A stretch of DNA of 48,362 nt from an uncultured Prevotella sp. (GTDB lineage: Bacteria; Bacteroidota; Bacteroidia; Bacteroidales; Bacteroidaceae). The notes under the pieces were generated by a model, which was not told where the DNA came from, did not search any database, and saw nothing but the letters and a program-made list of their open reading frames with translations. Within the stretch, counting starts at the first letter, position 1, and each line of letters begins with the position of its first letter. Of the stretch, positions 9,821 through 18,130 are shown piece by piece. Position numbers and translations under genes: made by a program. The stretch is from assembly GCA_934204655.1 (NCBI GenBank), contig CAKPZJ010000021.1, forward strand, positions 1 through 48,362, given 5' to 3'.

Positions 9821-11020
9821 ATGAGTAACAAATATAAACTGTGTACCGATACCGACCGCGGCCTAAGTTGCTGCGGATGCGGCCGACAGGACAAGCAGCT
9901 GAACACCTACGACTGGCTGGCCGACATTCCCGGCAATGCCGAAGAGACCGACCTGGTAGAGGTTCAGTTCAAGAACACACGTAAGGGCTACTACCACAAC
10001 GTGAACAACCTGGATCTAAAGAAGGGCGACATCGTTGCCGTAGAAGCTAACCCCGGACACGACATCGGGGTAGTAACGCTGACCGGACGGTTGGTGAAGT
10101 TACAACTGAAAAAGGCCAACTTGAAATCGGCCGACGACATCCGCCGTATCTACCGGATAGCCAAGCCGGTAGATATGGACAAGTACAAGGAAGCTAAGAG
10201 CCGCGAGCACGACACCATGATACAGAGCCGGCAGATAGCCAAGGACTTGGGACTGCAAATGAAAATCGGTGACGTAGAATATCAAGGCGACGGCAACAAG
10301 GCTATCTTCTACTACATCGCCGATGAGCGTGTCGACTTCCGCCAGCTCATCAAGGTACTGGCCGAAACGTTCCATGTACGCATCGAGATGAAGCAGATAG
10401 GCGCACGCCAGGAAGCCGGACGTATAGGCGGAACAGGCCCCTGCGGCCGCGAGCTGTGCTGCGCCACGTGGATGAAGAACTTTGTGAGCGTGAGCACCAA
10501 CGCCGCGCGCTTCCAGGGCATCTCACTCAACCCACAGAAGCTGGCGGGCATGTGCGCCAAGCTCAAATGCTGCATGAACTACGAGATAGACGACTACGTG
10601 GAGGCAAGCCGCAAGATGCCGCCTAAAGATGTGACACTGCAGACCAAGGACAGCGACTTCCACCTGTTCAAGACCGATGTGCTGGCCGGCCTGGTCACCT
10701 ACTCGACCGACAAGAACTTAGCCGCCAACATCGAGACCATCAGCGCCGAGCGTGCCCGCGAAATTATAGAGATGAACCGCCGAGGCGAAAAACCCCTCTC
10801 GCTAGCCAGCGACGGCACCAAGAAAGCAGTCAACAAACCCATCGACCTGCTTGAGGATGCCGACATCAGCCGCTTTGACCGCAGCAAACGAAAAAAGAAG
10901 TCGGGCAACCGACCTAAGGGCAACCGACCCGACAGCCGTAAGGGACAGGGACAGCGCCGCAACCAGTCCAAGGAGCGGCCGGCCGCCCAGAACGCGCCCA
11001 AGAAGCCTAAGGAAGAATGA
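9821..11020 (+). CDS. ricT: PSP1-domain protein, RicT/YaaT-like
   Basis: This 399-residue protein carries a PSP1 C-terminal domain at about residues 50-270. In Firmicutes the RicT homologue is part of an iron-sulfur complex acting with RNase Y. In Bacteroidota it is conserved, but its role is less clear. Visible features are an N-terminal CCGCG, the PSP1 signature around GRIGGTGPCGRELCC, and a further cysteine set MCAKLKCCMNYE, all suited to metal or Fe-S binding. The last 60 residues are a Lys/Arg/Pro/Gln-rich disordered tail. It overlaps gldH by 4 bases (ATGA). The symbol is by family resemblance. Confidence 0.85.
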   Translation: MSNKYKLCTDTDRGLSCCGCGRQDKQLNTYDWLADIPGNAEETDLVEVQFKNTRKGYYHNVNNLDLKKGDIVAVEANPGHDIGVVTLTGRLVKLQLKKANLKSADDIRRIYRIAKPVDMDKYKEAKSREHDTMIQSRQIAKDLGLQMKIGDVEYQGDGNKAIFYYIADERVDFRQLIKVLAETFHVRIEMKQIGARQEAGRIGGTGPCGRELCCATWMKNFVSVSTNAARFQGISLNPQKLAGMCAKLKCCMNYEIDDYVEASRKMPPKDVTLQTKDSDFHLFKTDVLAGLVTYSTDKNLAANIETISAERAREIIEMNRRGEKPLSLASDGTKKAVNKPIDLLEDADISRFDRSKRKKKSGNRPKGNRPDSRKGQGQRRNQSKERPAAQNAPKKPKEE

Positions 11021-11502
11021 GAACCATCTGTGTACTGGCAATAGTGGCCTTGGCGACCCTCTCCGCGTGCGACAGCAAGGTGTACGACACCTATCACCAC
11101 ACGCCATTAGCCGGGTGGGAGAAGAATGACACCCTGTACTACGACGTACCCCGCATTACGCGCGCCGGAATCTACGAGCTGACCCTCGGCGTGAGGACTA
11201 ACAATGCCTTCCCGTTCATGGCTATCACCCTCATCGTAGACCAGACCATACTGCCCAGTCGCCAGACAGTTTCTGACACGCTCGACTGCCAACTGGTCAA
11301 GCCCGGTGGCACCTACAAGGAGGGCGGCATCAACTACTACGAGTACACCACCCATGTACGCACCCTTTCATTAGCCCCCCAGGACAGCCTGCACATCACC
11401 GTGCGTCACGACATGAAACGCGACATTCTGCCTGGCGTAAGCGATGTGGGCATAGCCCTCAGTTACGACAGCCACCACCCTACCCCTGTCATGGGGCGCT
11501 GA
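11017..11502 (+). CDS. gldH: GldH-family lipoprotein
   Basis: This 161-residue lipoprotein has a short signal peptide and lipobox LATLSAC (Cys18). It matches the gliding-motility protein GldH in length, in the SKVYDTYHHTPLAGWEKNDTLYY start and in its position after ricT. GldH is needed for gliding in Flavobacterium. Non-gliding Bacteroidales keep it, so its role here is unknown, perhaps envelope-related. It is translationally coupled to ricT through a 4-base overlap and followed by a strong hairpin terminator. Confidence 0.85.
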   Translation: MRTICVLAIVALATLSACDSKVYDTYHHTPLAGWEKNDTLYYDVPRITRAGIYELTLGVRTNNAFPFMAITLIVDQTILPSRQTVSDTLDCQLVKPGGTYKEGGINYYEYTTHVRTLSLAPQDSLHITVRHDMKRDILPGVSDVGIALSYDSHHPTPVMGR

Positions 11503-11537
11503 CGCAGCCCTCTCCATAGAAACCCTAACATGCAAAA

Positions 11538-11580
11538 CGGCCACCCGAACCCTCAACCGGTTCGGATGGCCGCTTTGTTT
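11538..11580. terminator. Bidirectional terminator between gldH and rodA
   Basis: Fourteen-base arms (11538-11551 and 11559-11572) with one mismatch close a 7-nt loop. CTTTGTTT follows on the plus strand and TTTTGC on the minus strand. It separates the convergent holB-gldH and mre-rodA transcripts. Confidence 0.8.
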
Positions 11581-11629
11581 ATTGCCCCATACCATCAGCC
11601 GGCACCCATCTACTGCGCCAGCCCATGTA

Positions 11630-13105
11630 TCAGGCTATGTTGCGCTGGTTGCGCGAGGCATCTATACGCAGGAAGATAAACAGCAGGATGGTAAAGCCCC
11701 ACAATGAGGAACCACCATAACTGAAGAAAGGCAACGGGATGCCGATTACAGGCGTAAGGCCGAGCACCATGCCCACATTGATAAACACGTGAAACAGGAA
11801 GATACTCAGCACACAGTAGCCGTATATTCGCCCAAACTTAAAGGGTTGTCGCTCGGTCAGGTAGATGAGTCGCAGTATCAGCGCTAAGAAGAGCAGCAGC
11901 ACACCGGCCGACCCCACAAATCCCTCTTCCTCGCCCACGGTACAGAAGATGAAGTCGGTGTCCTGCTCAGGTACGAACTTGAGCTTAGTCTGCGTTCCGT
12001 TCAGGAAACCCTTGCCCTGCAGTCCACCCGAGCCTATCGCTATCTCGCTCTGATGAACATTGTAGCCCGCGCCAGCCAAGTCCTCATCCAGGCCCAGCAG
12101 CACGTTGATACGCACGCGCTGGTGTGGCTTCATAACGTCGTTGAGCACGTAGTCGGCAGAGTAAAAGAACAGCACAGAGCCTATGGCAAACAGCGCGATG
12201 AAGAAGTAGCTGCGTATGCGGGAGCCAAGCCCCTGATACACCAAGTACAGGGCCAGGCTGATGATGGCCACGAGCTGTATCCACACGATGTCGAAGGGGA
12301 TAACGAATACCGAGAAGAGCAGCGCTAACAGCGTTACACCCACGGAGATAAACCCTAACAGATAGGCCACGCGCCGGTTGTTACAATACGAGTGTACCAT
12401 ACCCACCGAGAATATCTGTACCAACAGCAGCACCACAAACTTGCCCACCGAGGTGGGCGTGTCCAGCAACAGGATATGCTCGTACTTCACCCCCACCACG
12501 AAGTATATCACCATGGCCACCCCGGTAAAGAGGATGCTGCCCTGCATGCCCTCACGATAAAACATTAGGAAGAAAGACAGGTACACCAGGGCCGAGCCCG
12601 TCTCCTTCTGTCCCACAATGAAGAGCATAGGCAGCAACACCACGCCTATGGCCATGGCAAAGTCCTTCCACCGGTGTATGTCGAACCCATACGAGCTCAT
12701 CAGTTTGGCCACCGCAAGCGCCGTGGCAAACTTGGCAAACTCAGCCGGCTGTAGGCGCAGCGGGCCCAGTACCAACCACGACCGCGAGCCCTTGATTTCG
12801 TGTGGATTAAAGATGGTTACGAAGAGCAAAAGCAGTAGCGCCCCGTAGATGAGGTAAGCAAAGGTGCTATACATACGGTCGTCGGTCATCATGATGACGA
12901 ATCCCAACGCCAACGACGTGGCTATCCACACTATCTGCATGCCCGAGCGGCTGCTCATACTGAATATGTCCGTGCTGCCATACGTATAGCTGGCGCCACA
13001 CACACTTATCCACCCAAAGACCAGCAAGGCCACATAGATGCCTACCGTCCACTTGTCCAGGGCCCTGAATACACCCTGCGGTTGTTTATCTGCTACTGGA
13101 GCCAT
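11630..13105 (-). CDS. rodA: Peptidoglycan glycosyltransferase RodA (SEDS family)
   Basis: This 491-residue polytopic membrane protein of the SEDS family polymerizes glycan strands in the elongasome together with PBP2. About ten hydrophobic segments are visible. The C-terminal family signature VIGIPLPFFSYGGSS is intact, as is the inner LQPAEFAKFA motif. It is longer than E. coli RodA (about 370 residues) because of extra membrane segments in the middle, which I believe is usual in Bacteroidota. Its first 20 bases overlap the mrdA end (13086-13105). It is the last gene of the leftward operon and ends about 50 bases before the shared terminator. Confidence 0.93.
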   Translation of the reverse strand: MAPVADKQPQGVFRALDKWTVGIYVALLVFGWISVCGASYTYGSTDIFSMSSRSGMQIVWIATSLALGFVIMMTDDRMYSTFAYLIYGALLLLLFVTIFNPHEIKGSRSWLVLGPLRLQPAEFAKFATALAVAKLMSSYGFDIHRWKDFAMAIGVVLLPMLFIVGQKETGSALVYLSFFLMFYREGMQGSILFTGVAMVIYFVVGVKYEHILLLDTPTSVGKFVVLLLVQIFSVGMVHSYCNNRRVAYLLGFISVGVTLLALLFSVFVIPFDIVWIQLVAIISLALYLVYQGLGSRIRSYFFIALFAIGSVLFFYSADYVLNDVMKPHQRVRINVLLGLDEDLAGAGYNVHQSEIAIGSGGLQGKGFLNGTQTKLKFVPEQDTDFIFCTVGEEEGFVGSAGVLLLFLALILRLIYLTERQPFKFGRIYGYCVLSIFLFHVFINVGMVLGLTPVIGIPLPFFSYGGSSLWGFTILLFIFLRIDASRNQRNIA

Positions 13106-14936
13106 AAGCTATTCGTTTCTTCTGGAATACCGCCGCGCGTGCCTCCGAGGCTGGCGACAGTTTACCCTTAATATATTGTTCCATCATCAGGTCGCCGATG
13201 GGCACACCGTAGTCGGCGCCCCAGCCACCGTTCTCCACGTACACCGCTATGGCTATCCGCGGATTGTTCATGGGGGCAAAGCCCATAAATACAGAGTGGT
13301 CGTGCCCCCTGTTCTGGGCCGTACCAGTCTTGCCGCACGCCTCGTAGTCGCTGCGGTTCATCGACCGACTCGTACCGCGCAGCACCGAGGCACGCATACC
13401 GGCCACCACATAGTTGTAGGCCCTACGCGACGCCTTGGTGTAATGCCTTCGCGTAAAGGCCGTGTCCAATGGCTCGTCCTGAACCTTGCGCACCACGTGG
13501 GGTGTATAGTAGTAGCCGCGATTGGCTATGGTGGCACACAGGTTGGCTATCTGCAACGGGGTCAGGTTTACCTCGCCCTGTCCTATGGATATGGATATGA
13601 CCGTCAGCCCGTTCCACGAGCCGTGGTAAGCCTTGTCATAAAATTGTCCGTTGGGGATGAAGCCGCGCTTCTCGCCAGGTAGGTCAATGCCGAGCTTGTA
13701 ACCGAATCCCATACTCTTCATATAATCGCGCCAGGTGTCAAGGGCCTCAAAACTGCTGTGGTACTTACGGCGGTTGCCGACCATGTAGTAGAGTCCCCAG
13801 CAAAAGTAGGCGTTACACGAGGTACCGATGGCGTCTACCAGGGCTATGGGCGAGGCATGGGAGTGACACCCCACATGCAGGCCACGGCAGTAGAACCCAC
13901 GGTGACAGGGAAAGGCGGTGCCCGGTGACACGATGCCCTCGGTCAGGAACGTCAGGGCCTGCGAGGTCTTGAACGTGGAGCCCGGCGGGTACTGTCCCAT
14001 GGTCGAGCGGTTAAGCAGGGGCTTCCACACGTTGTGCATGAGCGCCTTGTGGTTCTTTCCGCGCTGACGGCCCACCAGTATCCGCGGGTCGTATGTGGGC
14101 GACGACACCATGCAGAGCACCTCGCCCGTCGATGGTTCGATAGCTACAATAGAGCCTATCTTGCCTTCAAGGAGCCGCTCACCAAGGGCCTGCAGTTTGA
14201 TGTCTATGCTGAGGGTGAGGTCCTTGCCAGCCACGGGCCGGCGGTCCAGTTTGCCTTTCTGGTAGCTGCCCTGGATGCGCCCGTGGGCATCGCGCAGCAG
14301 TATCTGGATACCTTTCTCGCCACGGAGTTTCTCTTCGTACGACTTCTCGACACCCTGCTTACCGATATAGTCACCCGACTGGTAGTAGCCGTCCTCATCT
14401 ATATTGGCCTGCGACACTTCGGACACGTCGCCCAGCACATGGGCGGCGTTAGGATACTGATACTGACGGATGCTACGTTTCTGGACATAGAAGCCAGGGA
14501 AGCGGAACATCTTCTCACGAAACCTGCTGAACTCCTGGTCTGAGAGCTGGGGCAGGAAGAGCTGCTGGGTAAAGCGCGAGTAACCGGGGTTCTTGTTCCG
14601 GTCCTTAATATCATTCATGCGCTGGATAAAAAACTCCTTGGTAATGCCCAGGGCGTTACAGAACTCAAGGGTGTCCAGGTGGCCCTTCTCTTCGCTCATA
14701 ATAACCATGATGTCGTAAGCAGGCTGATTGTAAACCAGCAACTGGCCGTTACGGTCGTAGATGACGCCACGCGAGGGGTACTCCACTTTCTTGAGAAAAG
14801 CGTTGCTATCGGCGTTGCGCTTGTAGTCATCGCTCAACAGCTGGAGCGTAAAGAGCCTCACGATGTACACCAGTACCACCGTGACGGCCACCCCAGCTAT
14901 GACAAAGCGGCGTTTCTCTAAGTTGAAGTCTTTCAT
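13086..14936 (-). CDS. mrdA: Penicillin-binding protein 2 (transpeptidase)
   Basis: This 616-residue class B PBP crosslinks peptidoglycan during elongation. An N-terminal membrane anchor (about 12-33) is followed by the PBP dimer domain, with SRGVIYDRNG at about 55-64. The transpeptidase domain has the three active-site motifs: S320-TFK, S373-CN and K536-TG. The ATG directly abuts the mreD stop codon, so the two are tightly coupled. The partner RodA gene overlaps its end. Confidence 0.95.
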   Translation of the reverse strand: MKDFNLEKRRFVIAGVAVTVVLVYIVRLFTLQLLSDDYKRNADSNAFLKKVEYPSRGVIYDRNGQLLVYNQPAYDIMVIMSEEKGHLDTLEFCNALGITKEFFIQRMNDIKDRNKNPGYSRFTQQLFLPQLSDQEFSRFREKMFRFPGFYVQKRSIRQYQYPNAAHVLGDVSEVSQANIDEDGYYQSGDYIGKQGVEKSYEEKLRGEKGIQILLRDAHGRIQGSYQKGKLDRRPVAGKDLTLSIDIKLQALGERLLEGKIGSIVAIEPSTGEVLCMVSSPTYDPRILVGRQRGKNHKALMHNVWKPLLNRSTMGQYPPGSTFKTSQALTFLTEGIVSPGTAFPCHRGFYCRGLHVGCHSHASPIALVDAIGTSCNAYFCWGLYYMVGNRRKYHSSFEALDTWRDYMKSMGFGYKLGIDLPGEKRGFIPNGQFYDKAYHGSWNGLTVISISIGQGEVNLTPLQIANLCATIANRGYYYTPHVVRKVQDEPLDTAFTRRHYTKASRRAYNYVVAGMRASVLRGTSRSMNRSDYEACGKTGTAQNRGHDHSVFMGFAPMNNPRIAIAVYVENGGWGADYGVPIGDLMMEQYIKGKLSPASEARAAVFQKKRIAYGSSSR

Positions 14937-15437
14937 TTACAGCTTCCTTGCGTTTTCGATAACCAATATCAGCAGGGTGGTAAGCACGGTGCTTGCCAAG
15001 ACACACGCCAGCCACTGGGGCCAGTTAAAGAAGCAGAACGCCTCGACCGTAAAAAACACAAGGCAGTAAATAAATACCGTTATCAGCGTATAGTACACAT
15101 AGCTTGCCATGCCCAGCGTAGCTATCGACGGCTCCATGTCATCGGCAGCATCGCGGGTAAGAAAGGGCATAAGCAGATAGGGACGTATGAACCCCATGAA
15201 CGTCAGAGATACGGTGGCCATGCCCGGCGTGTTGGCAAAGATGTCGAGCACCAGTCCCATGACGAAGCAGGAGAGGAGCATCGCCCACCGGGGGTAGTCG
15301 CGCCTGAAACGCATCACCATATATATATATAGCAGAGGCGTGGCGCAGCCAAACAAGTGTATGTGGTTGAGCACCAGGACCTGCGCCAGAAGTATCAGGA
15401 CAAACAGCAATATCTCCTTAACTATCCCAAAGTTCAT
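14937..15437 (-). CDS. mreD: Rod-shape determining protein MreD
   Basis: This 166-residue inner-membrane protein has about five hydrophobic segments and was recognized mainly by size, topology and its place between mreC and mrdA. It begins MNFGIVKEILLFVLILLAQV, a usual Bacteroidota MreD start. Its stop touches the mrdA ATG and its start lies 2 bases after the mreC stop. It links MreC and MreB to the elongation machinery. Confidence 0.88.
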   Translation of the reverse strand: MNFGIVKEILLFVLILLAQVLVLNHIHLFGCATPLLYIYMVMRFRRDYPRWAMLLSCFVMGLVLDIFANTPGMATVSLTFMGFIRPYLLMPFLTRDAADDMEPSIATLGMASYVYYTLITVFIYCLVFFTVEAFCFFNWPQWLACVLASTVLTTLLILVIENARKL

Positions 15438-15439
15438 CG

Positions 15440-16306
15440 TTAATCCTTCTCTTTAATTTGAATAGAATCCTTAGCGGCATTGAGGATATCAATGCGCTCG
15501 TGCAGCTGTGAGTTGTCTATCACGCACACGTCGCGCAGGTTGGCAAAGTCAGTAGCCAACTGTATCTTGAGGCGATACGAGAGCCCGTCGGGCGAGTTGA
15601 ACACGTAGCGTATCGTTCCCACCATGATACCGGCAGGGAAAACGGCCGAGTAGCCACTGGTAACGATGTTGTCGCTCTTGCTGAACCGTGCGTGACGCGG
15701 CACATCGTCTACGTAGGCCATGTGGGTATAGCCGCCCGTCCAGTGGAGATAGCCGAAGTAGCCCCGGCCCTGTATCATGCAACTGATGTTGGACTGGCTG
15801 TTGAGTACGGGTATCACCACGGCGTAATGGGCCGACACCTGGTACACGATGCCTACCACCCCACTGCCGCTTACCACGCCCATATCCTTGCGCACACCAT
15901 CGGCAGCACCCCGGTCTATGGTAATCAGGTTGTCCTGCTCCGATACCGAGTTGTCTATCACCTTAGCCGGTATGAGCCGATAGCCCTCCAGGCCCTGGGC
16001 CTTTACCCGGGCTATCAGCGTGCTGTCTGCGTGTACATTGGCCAACTGGTCGGTAAGTGCCTGCACCTGGCGGTCCAGCGCTATGTTGCGCAGGGTAAGG
16101 GCCTCGTTGGTCTTGGACAGCGCAAAGTAAGAGGCCACCTTGGCATCCCACTCATAGACCTTTCCGGCTACTGCATTGGCCGACGAGAACCACACGCTGC
16201 CCTGATAGCTGTTGCCATGGACTAACAGCACCAAGCCAATGACCTCGAATAAGACGAAGAGGAACCAATGATTATACTTATTCAGAAACTCTAACAGGTT
16301 CCGCAT
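15440..16306 (-). CDS. mreC: Rod-shape determining protein MreC
   Basis: This 288-residue bitopic protein has a membrane anchor at about 11-30, a helical coiled-coil region at about 60-100 (TNEALTLRNIALDRQVQALT) and a beta-rich periplasmic domain with VIDNSVSEQDNLITIDRG and GVVGIVYQVS, typical of MreC. It scaffolds the elongasome in the periplasm. It sits 5 bases after mreB. Confidence 0.92.
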   Translation of the reverse strand: MRNLLEFLNKYNHWFLFVLFEVIGLVLLVHGNSYQGSVWFSSANAVAGKVYEWDAKVASYFALSKTNEALTLRNIALDRQVQALTDQLANVHADSTLIARVKAQGLEGYRLIPAKVIDNSVSEQDNLITIDRGAADGVRKDMGVVSGSGVVGIVYQVSAHYAVVIPVLNSQSNISCMIQGRGYFGYLHWTGGYTHMAYVDDVPRHARFSKSDNIVTSGYSAVFPAGIMVGTIRYVFNSPDGLSYRLKIQLATDFANLRDVCVIDNSQLHERIDILNAAKDSIQIKEKD

Positions 16307-16311
16307 GGGTC

Positions 16312-17334
16312 TTAGCGCATCAGGAAGGAGAACTTATCCACGTTCTTCAGTGCCACACCAGCACCGCGGGCCACGCTGTGCAATGGGTCTTCAGCGATAT
16401 GGAACGGGATGTTTATTTTCTCCTGGAGGCGACGGTCGAGGCCGCGGAGCAGGGCACCGCCACCACTGAGGTAGATACCGTTCTTGACAATATCGGCATA
16501 CAGCTCAGGCGGCGTATTCTCCAGGGCCGAGAGCACGGCGTTCTCTATCTTGGCCACAGTCTTGTCCAGACAGTGGGCTATCTCCTGGTAGCATACAGGC
16601 ACCTCCATAGGCAGCGCCGTGATACGGTTTGGACCGTGAACCACATAGTCCTCAGGAGCCTCCTCGCCCAGGTCGGTCAGGGCAGAGCCCACGTGTATCT
16701 TAATGCGTTCAGCCATACGTTCAGACACCTTCACGTTGTGCTGGCGGCTCATGTACTCCTGGATGTCGGCTGTCAGGTCGTCGCCAGCGATACGTATCGA
16801 GTTGTTAGACACGATACCGCCTAACGAGATGACGGCTATCTCGGTACTGCCACCACCGATGTCGACTATCATATTACCCTCAGGAGCCTCAACGTCGATA
16901 CCTATACCGATGGCGGCTGCCATAGGCTCAAAGATGAGGTACACGTCGCGTCCGTCGGCATGCTCGGCGCTATCGCGCACGGCGCGCAACTCCACCTCGG
17001 TAGACCCCGAGGGAACGCCGATGACCATACGCAGCGAGGGAGAGAACAGACGGCTGCCCGTGTGTACCATCTTGATCAGACCACGCATCATCTGCTCACA
17101 GGCAGAGAAGTCGGCTATCACACCGTCGCGCAGAGGACGCACCGTACGTATGTTGTCGTTCGTCTTCTCGTACATCATCTTGGCCTTTTGGCCCACGGCT
17201 ATCATCTTGCCGTCCGCGCGGTTGAGGGCCACCACCGATGGCTCGTCTACCACTATCTTATCATCACTGATAATGATAGTGTTGGCGGTGCCAAGGTCCA
17301 TCGCAATTTCCTGAATAAATGAAAAAAATCCCAT
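16312..17334 (-). CDS. mreB: Actin-like cell-shape protein MreB
   Basis: This 340-residue actin-fold ATPase forms membrane-bound filaments that guide lateral wall synthesis. Phosphate-1 motif is DLGTANTI near residue 13, phosphate-2 is VDIGGGSTEIAVI near 160, and the adenosine motif is YLSGGGALLRGL near 290. Length and motifs are normal. The 87-base gap to purH holds a GC-rich hairpin with arms GCCCC/GGGGC near 17379-17401 that could regulate read-through from the purH promoter. No separate -7 box is clear. Confidence 0.96.
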   Translation of the reverse strand: MGFFSFIQEIAMDLGTANTIIISDDKIVVDEPSVVALNRADGKMIAVGQKAKMMYEKTNDNIRTVRPLRDGVIADFSACEQMMRGLIKMVHTGSRLFSPSLRMVIGVPSGSTEVELRAVRDSAEHADGRDVYLIFEPMAAAIGIGIDVEAPEGNMIVDIGGGSTEIAVISLGGIVSNNSIRIAGDDLTADIQEYMSRQHNVKVSERMAERIKIHVGSALTDLGEEAPEDYVVHGPNRITALPMEVPVCYQEIAHCLDKTVAKIENAVLSALENTPPELYADIVKNGIYLSGGGALLRGLDRRLQEKINIPFHIAEDPLHSVARGAGVALKNVDKFSFLMR

Positions 17335-17421
17335 TGTGAATATCTTTATAGCTATAAATTATCGTTTATGGTAGCCCGAGCCCCTTCCCGGGATGAGGGG
17401 GCCCTGGCTATGGGTGCCCTG

Positions 17422-18015
17422 TTACTTGACAAACCACTCGTGAATGGCCGTGTCGTAATGGCTGCTTACGCCAAACGCACGGGCAGCCAGCATCTTGCGG
17501 TCCTCGATGTCGGTCTGGGCGCCCTTCTCGTTGAGTATATTGAGCAGCACGCCATACTCAGCCTTGCTGGGTACGATGACCACGTCCTTGAAGTTCTTGG
17601 CTCCGGCGCGGATAAGCGAGATGCCGCCTATGTCTATCTTTTCAATGATGTCGGCCTCCGAGGCACCGCTGGCCACGGTCTGCTCAAATGGGTAGAGGTC
17701 CACGATGACCAGGTCGATGGCAGGGATGGCATACTCTTCCATCTGGGCCAGGTCGCCCACGTTCTCCCGACGGGCCAGGATGCCTCCGAATATCTTGGGA
17801 TGAAGCGTCTTGACGCGGCCGCCAAGGATGGAGGGATAGCTGGTCACTTCCTCGACCTTCTGGCACTCATATCCTAACGACTCGATAAACTTCTGCGTGC
17901 CACCGGTCGACAAGAATTTCACACCTGCTTCATTGAGTTTCTTCAGCAACTCATCCAGACCGTCCTTGTGGAACACGGAGATGAGCGCGGTCTTTATCTG
18001 CTTTGTTTCTGCCAT
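17422..18015 (-). CDS. purH: Stand-alone IMP cyclohydrolase (PurH N-terminal half only)
   Basis: This 197-residue protein matches the N-terminal MGS-like IMP cyclohydrolase domain of PurH: IKTALISVFHKDG, FLSTGGT, TSYPSILGGRVKTLHPK, DLVIVDLYPFEQTVASG and EKIDIGGISLIRAGAKN. It converts FAICAR to IMP, the last purine step. The usual bifunctional protein (about 510 residues) continues into AICAR formyltransferase. Here a stop follows HEWFVK and mreB starts 87 bases later, so that half is absent rather than frameshifted. The start is the ATG of MAETKQ. An upstream in-frame TTG is inside the promoter box. Another gene must supply formyltransferase. Confidence 0.88.
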   Translation of the reverse strand: MAETKQIKTALISVFHKDGLDELLKKLNEAGVKFLSTGGTQKFIESLGYECQKVEEVTSYPSILGGRVKTLHPKIFGGILARRENVGDLAQMEEYAIPAIDLVIVDLYPFEQTVASGASEADIIEKIDIGGISLIRAGAKNFKDVVIVPSKAEYGVLLNILNEKGAQTDIEDRKMLAARAFGVSSHYDTAIHEWFVK

Positions 18016-18042
18016 AATAGTATTTTGCTTTACAATAATTTG

Positions 18043-18050
18043 CAAAATTA
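18043..18050 (-). promoter_or_regulatory. purH-mre operon -7 box
   Basis: The minus strand reads TAATTTTG, matching TAnnTTTG, 28 nt before the ATG at 18015. It probably drives purH and the mre-mrd-rodA genes, since no closer promoter was found. Confidence 0.55.
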
Positions 18051-18075
18051 CTGCTTTTCCGTGACTAATAGAGAC

Positions 18076-18104
18076 AAAAAAGGCGGAAAATTTCTTTCCC
18101 GCCT
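18076..18104 (-). terminator. Terminator of the GH31 gene
   Basis: The minus strand has AGGCGGGAAA, a 4-nt loop, then TTTTCCGCCT followed by TTTTTT, a classic rho-independent terminator 27 bases after the GH31 stop. Confidence 0.82.
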
Positions 18105-18130
18105 AATAATTTATCTTAAATCAACACTTC

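Noticed and set aside
17335..17421. purH shortened by a frameshift, with the second half in another frame
   Set aside because: Only 87 bases separate the stop from mreB, so the missing 300 or so residues cannot be present here.
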